DNA of 5,506 bases from contig PKCW01000157.1 in NCBI GenBank assembly GCA_002862965.1, forward strand, positions 1 through 5,506. Direction: 5' to 3'. The translations under genes were made by a program, and so were the position numbers. This document shows positions 1 through 5,402 of the stretch, one piece after another; position 1 is the stretch's first letter; every line of letters starts with the position of its first letter. Below the pieces are notes generated by a model, which saw only the letters and a program-made list of their open reading frames with translations, was not told the origin of the DNA and searched no databases. Source of the DNA: Pseudomonadota bacterium. Its GTDB lineage: Bacteria; Pseudomonadota; Gammaproteobacteria; UBA5335.

Positions 1-54
1 GTCGGCCTCACGCAGAAAGCCGATGATCTGCTCTTCCGAAAAACGCTTCTTCAC
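1..54 (-). CDS. IS3-family transposase OrfA, N-terminal fragment (runs off the window)
   Basis: Only the first 18 codons are present; they read VKKRFSEEQIIGFLREAD. This is the characteristic start of IS3-family OrfA proteins (IS407-like branch), which carry a helix-turn-helix that binds the element ends. OrfA normally works with OrfB, the DDE integrase, through programmed frameshifting, but both the rest of OrfA and OrfB lie beyond the left edge. The start is GTG at 54-52; the family more often has ATG here. A strong AAGGAG lies 7 bases upstream at 67-62, which supports the GTG. Whether the element is intact cannot be seen. Confidence 0.85.
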   Translation of the reverse strand, partial: MKKRFSEEQIIGFLREAD

Positions 55-61
55 GTCCAAT

Positions 62-67
62 CTCCTT
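62..67 (-). promoter_or_regulatory. Ribosome binding site of the IS3 OrfA gene
   Basis: AAGGAG on the minus strand, 7 bases before the GTG at 54. It decides the start codon, since no in-frame ATG fits the family's usual N-terminus better. Confidence 0.7.
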
Positions 68-120
68 CGTCTGGGGGATTGGACTCCAAACCACACCGCT
101 ACTCAAATGCGGGGGGACGT

Positions 121-239
121 CGGTCGGTCGTGCTGGCCGTGATTCATAAGAGAAGGGATTTTCAGCCGGAGATGATTGAGCGGTAACGACAATACTGATC
201 AGGCGGCTAAAACAACAATAACGCCTTCCACATGCATTG
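121..239. other. Short non-coding spacer between the IS end and the lipoprotein gene
   Basis: No gene or RNA is recognisable. It is AT-rich toward 180-239. Downstream of the lipoprotein stop there is a weak GGCG...CGCC pairing around 202-224 with a long loop and no clean T-tract, too poor to call a terminator. Confidence 0.4.
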
Positions 240-740
240 TTACTGGGGCAATATCACCGAGCGCAAATATTTTTTTGTGCGAAACTCATTAAAGTCGATG
301 CTGTCCACATCCGTCCCATAAAAGAACTGTACATGACGACCATTGGTTTCTTGGAGCTCAAAATAATCGGCACCATCTGGATAAGCTGAGTTGATATTTT
401 TTGGGCCAACGAGTGTTTTTAGAATTAGTTGTTCACTATCACATGTAACTTCAAAGACTCCCGGCTTTCCATAGATTGGGCTCGAAGAAAATACCAAAGA
501 CTTTTCGTCCGCCCATAGAAAACCGGTTACATCATCTGCCATATGAACCAGCCTCCCAGCACTGGTTTGGACGGATAGCTGAAGAGCACCGCCTTGTGGA
601 GATATTTTTAATACCGCAGTACGCATCCTCCCTGGAGATGGAAAGGAGCCTTGTTCTTTCAAGGCTGTTGTTGCCATAGAGCACGAAATTACAGCAAACG
701 AAGATATCAGCCCTATAACCATCCGAAATCCTATAGACAT
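240..740 (-). CDS. Probable lipoprotein; candidate immunity protein of the YkuD-like Rhs tip
   Basis: A 166-aa protein of no family I can name. Residues 1-20 look like a lipoprotein signal: an Arg at 6, a hydrophobic stretch 7-18 and a lipobox V-I-S-C with the lipidated Cys at 20. Ser at +2 would fit outer-membrane sorting. The mature part is predicted beta-rich. Residues 73-100 (FLWADEKSLVFSSSPIYGKP and following) resemble a beta-propeller blade, which is a loose impression only. One further Cys is at 100. The gene starts 5 bases after the stop of the upstream Rhs module, the usual place for an immunity gene. An envelope location is what protection against a peptidoglycan-acting toxin would need; function is inferred from position and export signal. 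A second ATG at 722 has a better ribosome site (AGGA, 6 bases away) but would lose the Arg of the signal, so 740 is preferred. The sequence is AT-richer than relA, suggesting transfer. Confidence 0.72.
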   Translation of the reverse strand: MSIGFRMVIGLISSFAVISCSMATTALKEQGSFPSPGRMRTAVLKISPQGGALQLSVQTSAGRLVHMADDVTGFLWADEKSLVFSSSPIYGKPGVFEVTCDSEQLILKTLVGPKNINSAYPDGADYFELQETNGRHVQFFYGTDVDSIDFNEFRTKKYLRSVILPQ

Positions 741-745
741 AGTCT

Positions 746-1333
746 CTACCGGATTTCTATAGTTGTTAAAGGATCGTTGGTGGTGCGCTGGTACAAATCC
801 AGAATATCCGCATCATCCATACGAAGACACCCCTGAGTACGTGACTCGTGACTACGGCGACCTCCATGCAAACCAATTCCACGCTGACGCGCAATATCTG
901 CACGATTACCTTGCGCGTCAACTGCTCCAATAGGCCAGAAATTTGGACCATACCGAACATCACCTGAAGTATTTACCGGTGACTGAACAGGCCATGTTCC
1001 TGCCGGAGCAGGCCCATTACTCCCTACTGTATTGGGATCACCTGATGGATTTGTGGTGTTGTTACCAACTGGATAAGTAACCGTCTGTCCATCATTCAGA
1101 GTAACTGTGATTGTGCCGTTACCTCGGTCAACCACAGCCGTTGACAACCCTGTAGGATCAATGTTGCTGATCGGGTTGCCTCCAACATACGCATACAGAT
1201 TGACGCCGCCGGCCTCGCCGATCGGGTCGCGGCTGAGCCAGCGGCCATGGACGGGACTGTAGGCGCGGTAATGGGTGAGGTAAAGCCCCGAGTCGGCGTG
1301 GCGGAACATACCGGCATGGCCGCTATTACTCAT
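746..1333 (-). CDS. Orphan Rhs C-terminal module with a YkuD-type L,D-transpeptidase-like toxin tip
   Basis: A 195-aa reading frame. Residues 5-62 are the end of an Rhs core: GHAGMFRHADSGLYLTHYRA, then RWLSRDPIGEAGG and NLYAYVGGNP, closing with IDPTG, where variable tips begin. Residues 63-195 are the tip. It holds G-L-H-G (His156), then TQGC (Cys169) followed by LRM and DADILDLY. This matches the YkuD signature of His and S/T-x-G-C with an R-M-x-x-x-D-I tail, so a Cys/His enzyme acting on peptidoglycan peptides is likely. His-Cys spacing is somewhat short. There is no Rhs shell, PAAR or secretion domain. The ATG at 1333 lies inside the previous gene (ATGAGTAA, 8-base overlap). GGAG lies only 1 base before it, too close to be a normal ribosome site, so translation would rely on coupling, or the module may be silent. 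The lipoprotein gene follows 5 bases on. Domain call fairly sure; toxicity inferred. Confidence 0.78.
   Translation of the reverse strand: MSNSGHAGMFRHADSGLYLTHYRAYSPVHGRWLSRDPIGEAGGVNLYAYVGGNPISNIDPTGLSTAVVDRGNGTITVTLNDGQTVTYPVGNNTTNPSGDPNTVGSNGPAPAGTWPVQSPVNTSGDVRYGPNFWPIGAVDAQGNRADIARQRGIGLHGGRRSHESRTQGCLRMDDADILDLYQRTTNDPLTTIEIR
1197..1323. repeat. Rhs-core direct repeat, copy 1 (127 bp)
   Basis: Matches 2283-2409 base for base at an offset of 1086, with one mismatch (C at 1219, G at 2305; Gly versus Arg in the IGEAGG / IREAGG motif). It encodes GHAGMF through NL of the Rhs core on the minus strand. It stops two bases short of the first immunity gene's stop codon, and at its other end similarity fades into the tip. 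Confidence 0.95.
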
Positions 1334-1859
1334 ACTCCGGCGGATCGATATGTTTCAGAAATAGATCAACCACGTCGCTGCTGTTTGTCAACACGGTTCG
1401 AATCGATACGCCGTCCACGACTTTCCATTCGGCTACGAATGTGCCTGCTGCATCAGAGAATACTCCACGAAATTGGCAGTTTCTTGTGTCAACGCACATC
1501 CCTCCGAAATAGCGAATACCCCCCTTTGCAACGAGGCCACGGCTACCCCAGGCATCATACATATTCGACGAATCCAGTGAATAGGCATGTCCTTGGTAAG
1601 AGACTCTGATCCGCCTTACGAAGGTCTTCGGAAGCCCAAGATCGGTTCCAAATGGCACATGTCCGTTGATGAGGCAAGCCGCGCTGTGATCGTCACAATC
1701 TGAAACCGTGAATGAGGCGCGTTGAAACGGCATCTCCACAATCTCAACCTCCACTCCGCTAGGGAGTAAAAACGAAACGCTTCCACCTGCTGAGACTGAA
1801 CCACTCCAGAAAACAAGCAGCGTAGTTACCGATGCCAGGAATGATGGGCTTCGTTTCAT
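1326..1859 (-). CDS. Exported protein, probable immunity protein of the Tlde1-like Rhs tip
   Basis: A 177-aa protein with a clear Sec signal peptide: K2-R3, hydrophobic 7-18, and cleavage expected after A24 (SVSA before GG). The mature part has four Cys (55, 62, 122, 128) arranged as two close pairs, consistent with disulfides in the periplasm. Notable stretches are YSLDSSNMYDAWGSRG (93-108), RYFGGMCVDTRNCQFRGVFS (116-135) and the C-terminal DPPEYE. I believe proteins of this look occur beside Tlde1 (DUF2778) toxins, as Tldi1-like immunity proteins do, but that is recall and was not searched. The start ATG overlaps the stop of the upstream toxin module as ATGA (1859-1856), typical of coupled toxin-immunity pairs. 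Its stop (1328-1326) lies inside the next Rhs module. Base composition is AT-richer than relA. Role is inferred from position, export and toxin class. Confidence 0.78.
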   Translation of the reverse strand: MKRSPSFLASVTTLLVFWSGSVSAGGSVSFLLPSGVEVEIVEMPFQRASFTVSDCDDHSAACLINGHVPFGTDLGLPKTFVRRIRVSYQGHAYSLDSSNMYDAWGSRGLVAKGGIRYFGGMCVDTRNCQFRGVFSDAAGTFVAEWKVVDGVSIRTVLTNSSDVVDLFLKHIDPPEYE

Positions 1860-2560
1860 GGCACCACACGAAGAGCGCGGTCATCGCTGTTATTAATTTG
1901 CCGTCGGACATTTGGCGGAGCTATCGCGCAGCCATGGGATGCATCGTGGCTTGCATTATCGCCATGAATACGAAATAGATCTCTCTCAAAAGTATCTGTT
2001 CCAGGGCGCGGGGTCAGATTCATGGTGTTCGGCCCAGTATTCGGACTGTAATGGCCTGGCCCTATGTCATAGGTGCCTTGAGGCGTGGGACCCACGTTGG
2101 GAACGTCTTGCATGGCGGGATTGTTGCGGCCTTCGCCTGTTCCGGAATATCCCTGCCCTACAGGAGTAACAGCACCAGTTTGGTCATCAACGTGACTCCA
2201 CTGGCCTGTGCTTTGTGAGAATTGCCATTCTAGTCCCAGCGGATCAATGAAGCTTAATGGGTTGTTTCGAACATAGCTGTAAAGATTGACGCCGCCGGCC
2301 TCGCGGATCGGGTCGCGGCTGAGCCAGCGGCCATGGACGGGACTGTAGGCGCGGTAATGGGTGAGGTAAAGCCCCGAGTCGGCGTGGCGGAACATACCGG
2401 CATGGCCGCGCTCGGGGAGCGCGGTGCCGCTGCGCTGGCGCAGCTCGCCATAGGGAGCGTAGTCGAACTGGCCCAGGATCCCGCCGCGGTCCAGATCCCG
2501 CACCGCGCGCACCCCGCCCAGATGGTCCCGCTCTTCGTACAGCCGCCGGCCGCCGCGTCC
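1856..2560 (-). CDS. 5'-truncated Rhs protein with a Tlde1 (DUF2778) L,D-transpeptidase-like toxin tip
   Basis: Rhs-like sequence begins at about 2560, straight after the relA stop, giving some 234 codons. The core remnant holds RRLYEERDHLGG, DYAPYGELRQRSGTALPERG, HYRAYSPVHGRWLSRDP and NLYSYVRNNPLSFIDPLG. The tip follows: GYSGTGEGRNNPAMQ, VPNVGPTPQGTYDIGPG, TGPNTMNLTPRPGT, then F-R-I-H-G-D-N (His near 1966) and ASHGC (Cys near 1930) before the closing RVVP. This is the Tlde1/DUF2778 pattern. Tlde1 enzymes act in the periplasm on stem peptides, cutting or exchanging D-amino acids, and Salmonella Tlde1 is a type VI effector. The >1000-residue shell and any PAAR domain are missing. No convincing start or ribosome site exists: the first in-frame ATG within Rhs sequence is at 2395, GTG codons lie near 2510, and the frame stays open into relA to an ATG at 2770, but there it encodes out-of-frame relA sequence. 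Probably a remnant or orphan tip. The immunity gene overlaps its stop by 4 bases. Confidence 0.75.
   Translation of the reverse strand, partial: GRGGRRLYEERDHLGGVRAVRDLDRGGILGQFDYAPYGELRQRSGTALPERGHAGMFRHADSGLYLTHYRAYSPVHGRWLSRDPIREAGGVNLYSYVRNNPLSFIDPLGLEWQFSQSTGQWSHVDDQTGAVTPVGQGYSGTGEGRNNPAMQDVPNVGPTPQGTYDIGPGHYSPNTGPNTMNLTPRPGTDTFERDLFRIHGDNASHDASHGCAIAPPNVRRQINNSDDRALRVVP
2283..2409. repeat. Rhs-core direct repeat, copy 2 (127 bp)
   Basis: Partner of 1197-1323. On the relA side this copy continues into further Rhs core (to about 2560) that the other lacks, so this is the copy still joined to the remnant of the parent rhs gene. Confidence 0.95.
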
Positions 2561-2561
2561 G

Positions 2562-4658
2562 TCAATCGTGGCGGCGGGCGCTGGTGATGTTGGGGAAGCG
2601 GCTGATGCGTGCCAGGACGCTGCTGAGCTGGGCGATGCCGGTGATCTCGAGGATGAGGTCCATGACGGCGTGGCCCGATTCCTTGTCGGTGTGCGTGTTG
2701 GCGCCCAGCACGTTGATGCGCTGGCTGGCCAGCAGCATGGTGATGTCGCGCAACAGCCCGGGGCGGTCATAGGCTTCGACCCGGATGGTGACGGGGTAGG
2801 TTTGGGCCGTGGTGTCGCCCCAGCTCACTTCCACCATGCGGCCGGCGGCGCCGCTTTCCAGGCGCAGGGCGTTGCGGCAGTCGCGGCGGTGGACGGTGAT
2901 GCCGCGGCCCTTGGTGATGTAGCCGATGATGGGTTCGGGCGGCACCGGGCTGCAGCAGCGTGCCAGTGTGGTGAGCATGCGGCCGACGCCGTGGACGTGG
3001 ATGCCGCTGCGTTCGGCCGCAGGCCGTTCCCGGCCGGTCGCGGGCGGTGGGACCATCTCCTTGGGCACGATCGGCTGCAGCCGCCCGGCGATCTGCGCGG
3101 TGGTGATGTCGCCGGCGCCGATGGCGGCGAGAAAGTCGTTGATCTTGGAGAAATTGAACTGTGCGGCGAGCGCGTCATAGGGTTCGTCCCCCATGCTCAG
3201 CCGGCCCAGCTCGCGTTCGAGGAGGTCGCGCCCGGTGGCGACGTTCTGGTTGTAGTCCTCGTGCTTGAACCACTGGCGCACCTTGGCCCGGGCACGGCTG
3301 GTGGTCAGATAGCCGAATTGCGGGATGAGCCAGTCGCGGCTGGGGCGCGGCTCTTTGGCGGTGAGGATTTCCACCCGGTCGCCGTTCTGCAGCGGGCGTG
3401 TCAGCGGTGCGATGGCGCCGTTGATGCGCGCGCCGCGGCAGCGATGCCCCACGTCGGTGTGGACCGCGTAGGCGAAGTCGAGCGCGGTGGCTCCGGCGGT
3501 CAGGTCCTGGATGTCGCCGCGCGGGGTGATGACGTAGACCCGCTCCTCGCCGATCTCGGCGCGGAACCGGTCCAGGAAATCCTCGGCATTGCCGTCCTCG
3601 CCGCTGCTTTCGAGCAGCTTGCGCAACCAGCTGATGCGGCGCTCCAGCCCGGCATCCGGGGAGACGCCGCTTTCCTTGTAGCGCCAGTGCGCAGCGACGC
3701 CCAGCTCGGCCTGTTCATGCATGCGCTGGGTGCGGATCTGGATTTCCAGTGTCTTGCCGGCGGGGCCGATCACGGCGGTATGCAAGGACTGGTAGTTGTT
3801 TTCCTTCGGGGAAGCGATGTAGTCGTCGAACTGCCCCGGGATCGGCTGCCAGCGGCCATGGATCAGGCCCAGCACGGCGTAGCAGGCGGGAATGTCCTCC
3901 ACCAGCACGCGGATCGCGCGCGCATCGAACAGGCCGCTGAAGCTCATGCCCTTGCGCTCCAGCTTGCGCCAGATGCTGTAGAGATGCTTGGGGCGGCCCG
4001 TCACCGTGGCCCGGATGTGGTAGCGGTCGAGTTCGGCCTGGACCGCGGCGATGGTGTCGCGGATGTAGCGTTCCCGGTCGGCGCGCCGTTCGTCCAGCCA
4101 GCGGGCGATCTTGTGATAGGCATCGGGGTGCAGGTAGCGCAGCGACCAGTCCTCGAGCTGCCACTTGATCTGCCAGATGCCCAGCCGGTTGGCCAGGGGC
4201 GCGAAGAGGTCGAGCGTCTGCTGGGCGAGCCGCTGCTGTTCCTCGACCGGCAGGGACTTGGCCGACTCCAGGGTGTGCAACCGGTAGCAGAGCTTGATGA
4301 CGACGATCCGGGCGTCCTCGACCATGGCCAGCAGCATCTTGCGCAGCCGCTCGAGCTGGACGTCGGGCGCCACGGCGGCCTGGCTGGGCGCGAGGTCGTC
4401 CATCATGCGCAGCCGGTCCAGTCCCTTCAGCAGGCGCCACGGCAGATCGGGGTGCGGCGGGTCGATCCAGGCCTGCGGCAGTGCGCCTGACTCGATGAGC
4501 GGATAGAGCATCGCCGCGACGACGGCGTCCTGTCCCAGGCCGAGTTCCTGAACCATCCGTCCGGCTTGCAGCGCCCGGGCGGAGTGCGCCGGAAAATCGC
4601 GGATATAGGCCTCTGCGGCAGCGAACGTGGTGGGCGGCGAAACTGTGGAGGCCGTCAT
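2562..4658 (-). CDS. relA: RelA, GTP pyrophosphokinase ((p)ppGpp synthetase I)
   Basis: A 698-aa long RelA/SpoT homologue that transfers pyrophosphate from ATP to GTP or GDP to make (p)ppGpp at the ribosome during amino-acid starvation. Domains in order: degenerate hydrolase domain (about 25-175), where the HD-x(n)-ED metal site is replaced by AAMLYPLIESGALPQ (49-63), so no hydrolysis; synthetase (about 215-330) with GRPKHLYSIWRK (221-232), QFDDYIASPKENNYQSLHT (276-294) and EIQIRTQRMHEQAELG (305-320); TGS (374-434); helical region; zinc-finger-like segment with RCCSPVPPEPIIGY (567-580) and HRRDC (590-594); ACT (621-696). The F-D-D motif is the acidic version typical of monofunctional RelA, not the RxKD of SpoT. 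Length is slightly under the 744 aa of E. coli RelA. ATG at 4658 is chosen because upstream residues are antisense to yfaZ and have no family resemblance; the ribosome site is weak (AAGG, 11 bases away). It ends naturally in SARRHD. Confidence 0.95.
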   Translation of the reverse strand: MTASTVSPPTTFAAAEAYIRDFPAHSARALQAGRMVQELGLGQDAVVAAMLYPLIESGALPQAWIDPPHPDLPWRLLKGLDRLRMMDDLAPSQAAVAPDVQLERLRKMLLAMVEDARIVVIKLCYRLHTLESAKSLPVEEQQRLAQQTLDLFAPLANRLGIWQIKWQLEDWSLRYLHPDAYHKIARWLDERRADRERYIRDTIAAVQAELDRYHIRATVTGRPKHLYSIWRKLERKGMSFSGLFDARAIRVLVEDIPACYAVLGLIHGRWQPIPGQFDDYIASPKENNYQSLHTAVIGPAGKTLEIQIRTQRMHEQAELGVAAHWRYKESGVSPDAGLERRISWLRKLLESSGEDGNAEDFLDRFRAEIGEERVYVITPRGDIQDLTAGATALDFAYAVHTDVGHRCRGARINGAIAPLTRPLQNGDRVEILTAKEPRPSRDWLIPQFGYLTTSRARAKVRQWFKHEDYNQNVATGRDLLERELGRLSMGDEPYDALAAQFNFSKINDFLAAIGAGDITTAQIAGRLQPIVPKEMVPPPATGRERPAAERSGIHVHGVGRMLTTLARCCSPVPPEPIIGYITKGRGITVHRRDCRNALRLESGAAGRMVEVSWGDTTAQTYPVTIRVEAYDRPGLLRDITMLLASQRINVLGANTHTDKESGHAVMDLILEITGIAQLSSVLARISRFPNITSARRHD

Positions 4659-4699
4659 CGTGCCTGCGCCTTCGGATGTGGGCGGGTGGTCAATCCGGG

Positions 4700-4706
4700 T
4701 ATGATA
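4700..4706. promoter_or_regulatory. Possible -10 element(s) in the relA/yfaZ divergent spacer
   Basis: TATGAT at 4700-4705 on the plus strand (toward yfaZ) and the overlapping TATCAT at 4706-4701 on the minus strand (toward relA) both resemble a sigma-70 -10 box. It is the only AT-rich spot in a GC-rich 114-bp spacer. No good -35 is found at 16-18 bases for either direction, so this is weak. Confidence 0.3.
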
Positions 4707-4724
4707 AACGCCATTTGGCGGTTT
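4706..4724. promoter_or_regulatory. Imperfect palindrome, possible operator between relA and yfaZ
   Basis: AAACGCCA, two T, then TGGCGGTTT: two arms complementary apart from one bulged base. It touches the putative -10 and would lie in the yfaZ leader. It could be an operator or an RNA hairpin; no known regulator's consensus is recognised. Confidence 0.25.
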
Positions 4725-4772
4725 GGCCTGCGGGTCGTCCGCGTCGCTGGTGAATGGTAAGGGAGTGTTTTC

Positions 4773-5342
4773 ATGCGGTTGTTTTCGCGTTCCATCCTGA
4801 TCGGCCTGCTGGCACCCATGGCGGTATCGGCCCACACCGTGGACCTGGCGGTTGGCGAAGATGCCTTTCGCGCCGCCTACGAAGGCGATGTGGCGCCCGC
4901 AGCGGGCGGCACGCTCAAGGCCGAAGTCGGCGCGCTGCACAACACGGACGAGGGTGATTTGATCCATCTCGGCCTGAAAGTTCGCGGGGATGCCGGCGGC
5001 TATACCACGGGCGTGGAAGGTGCGCTGGGCGCGACGCTCTATGGCGCGTCGCTCGACCAGCCGGACGAGGATGTCAGCGCCCTCGCGTTGACGGGCGAAC
5101 TGTACGTCACGCCGCCGGACCTCAATCGTGCCCGGTTGGCGCTCGCGCTCAACTATGCTCCCGAGGTACTGACCTTCGGCGAGGGCAAATCGCTTCTGGA
5201 CGCCGCCGCCCGGATCGAATACGAGGTGCTGAACGAGACGCGCGTCTATGTGGGCTATCGCGTGACCCGGGTCGAGCTGGAGGATGCCGGCGATCAGGAT
5301 CTCCAGAAGGGCGCCCAGCTCGGGCTGAACATCACGTTCTGA
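4773..5342 (+). CDS. yfaZ: YfaZ-family outer-membrane protein
   Basis: A 189-aa protein with a Sec signal peptide (R2, hydrophobic 7-18, cleavage expected after A20 in AVSA). The mature part alternates polar and hydrophobic residues as beta strands do (for example LALALNYAPEVLTFGEG 122-138 and RVYVGYRVTRVELE 157-170) and ends in a C-terminal Phe (LGLNITF), the usual signature of outer-membrane barrels. This fits the YfaZ family of predicted outer-membrane proteins, whose function is unknown. The start is well supported by AAGGGAG at 4759-4765, 7 bases before the ATG. It is transcribed away from relA and toward yebC, with 60 bases before the latter. No functional link with either neighbour is evident. 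The family call rests on general resemblance and is less certain than the envelope location. Confidence 0.8.
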   Translation: MRLFSRSILIGLLAPMAVSAHTVDLAVGEDAFRAAYEGDVAPAAGGTLKAEVGALHNTDEGDLIHLGLKVRGDAGGYTTGVEGALGATLYGASLDQPDEDVSALALTGELYVTPPDLNRARLALALNYAPEVLTFGEGKSLLDAAARIEYEVLNETRVYVGYRVTRVELEDAGDQDLQKGAQLGLNITF

Positions 5343-5348
5343 GGTTGG

Positions 5349-5372
5349 CCGGGGCCGCCCTGCGCGCCCCGG
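5349..5372 (+). terminator. Possible GC-rich hairpin after yfaZ (weak)
   Basis: CCGGGGC (5349-5355) and GCCCCGG (5366-5372) form a perfect 7-bp stem with a 10-base loop, 6 bases after the yfaZ stop. The 3' side reads GCTTGGTT and not a T-run, so it is at best a poor intrinsic terminator and may only be GC-rich chance. Confidence 0.3.
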
Positions 5373-5402
5373 GCTTGGTTGCACGGCAATAGTGGTCGAT
5401 CG

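Larger units (their letters stand above)
1..120 (-). mobile_element. End of an IS3-family insertion sequence (outer boundary approximate)
   Basis: The stretch between the OrfA start and about position 120 should be the non-coding end of the element, reading into the transposase. On the minus strand it contains a run of six C followed by GCATTTGAGTAG (about 116-99). C-rich terminal inverted repeats are common in this branch of IS3. The opposite end is outside the window, so the inverted repeat and target-site duplication cannot be matched and the boundary is a guess. A short GGTC/GTCG repetition (about 119-130) lies just beyond it. Confidence 0.5.

Noticed and set aside
119..130. Short GTCG/GGTC repetition near the IS end
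   Set aside because: Only about three units; too short to be a meaningful repeat or attachment site.
200..225. Possible terminator after the lipoprotein gene
   Set aside because: Only a 4-bp GGCG/CGCC pairing with a long loop and no proper T-tract after it.
1247..1609. Plus-strand frames across the toxin genes
   Set aside because: They run antisense to the Rhs module and immunity gene, and part is only the antisense of the 127-bp repeat.
2254..2565. A minus-strand frame starting at a TTG overlapping the relA stop (TTGA), which looks like translational coupling
   Set aside because: The frame gives a low-complexity product out of phase with the clear Rhs core.
2561..2770. N-terminal 70 codons of the Rhs frame when started at the ATG at 2770
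   Set aside because: They are relA coding sequence read in another frame (Cys/Ser/Pro/Ala/Trp-rich), not Rhs.
2568..4490. A very long open frame (640 codons) on the plus strand opposite relA
   Set aside because: It is antisense to a clear RelA, has the Ala/Gly/Val/Asp-heavy composition of GC-rich antisense frames, and shows no recognisable domain.
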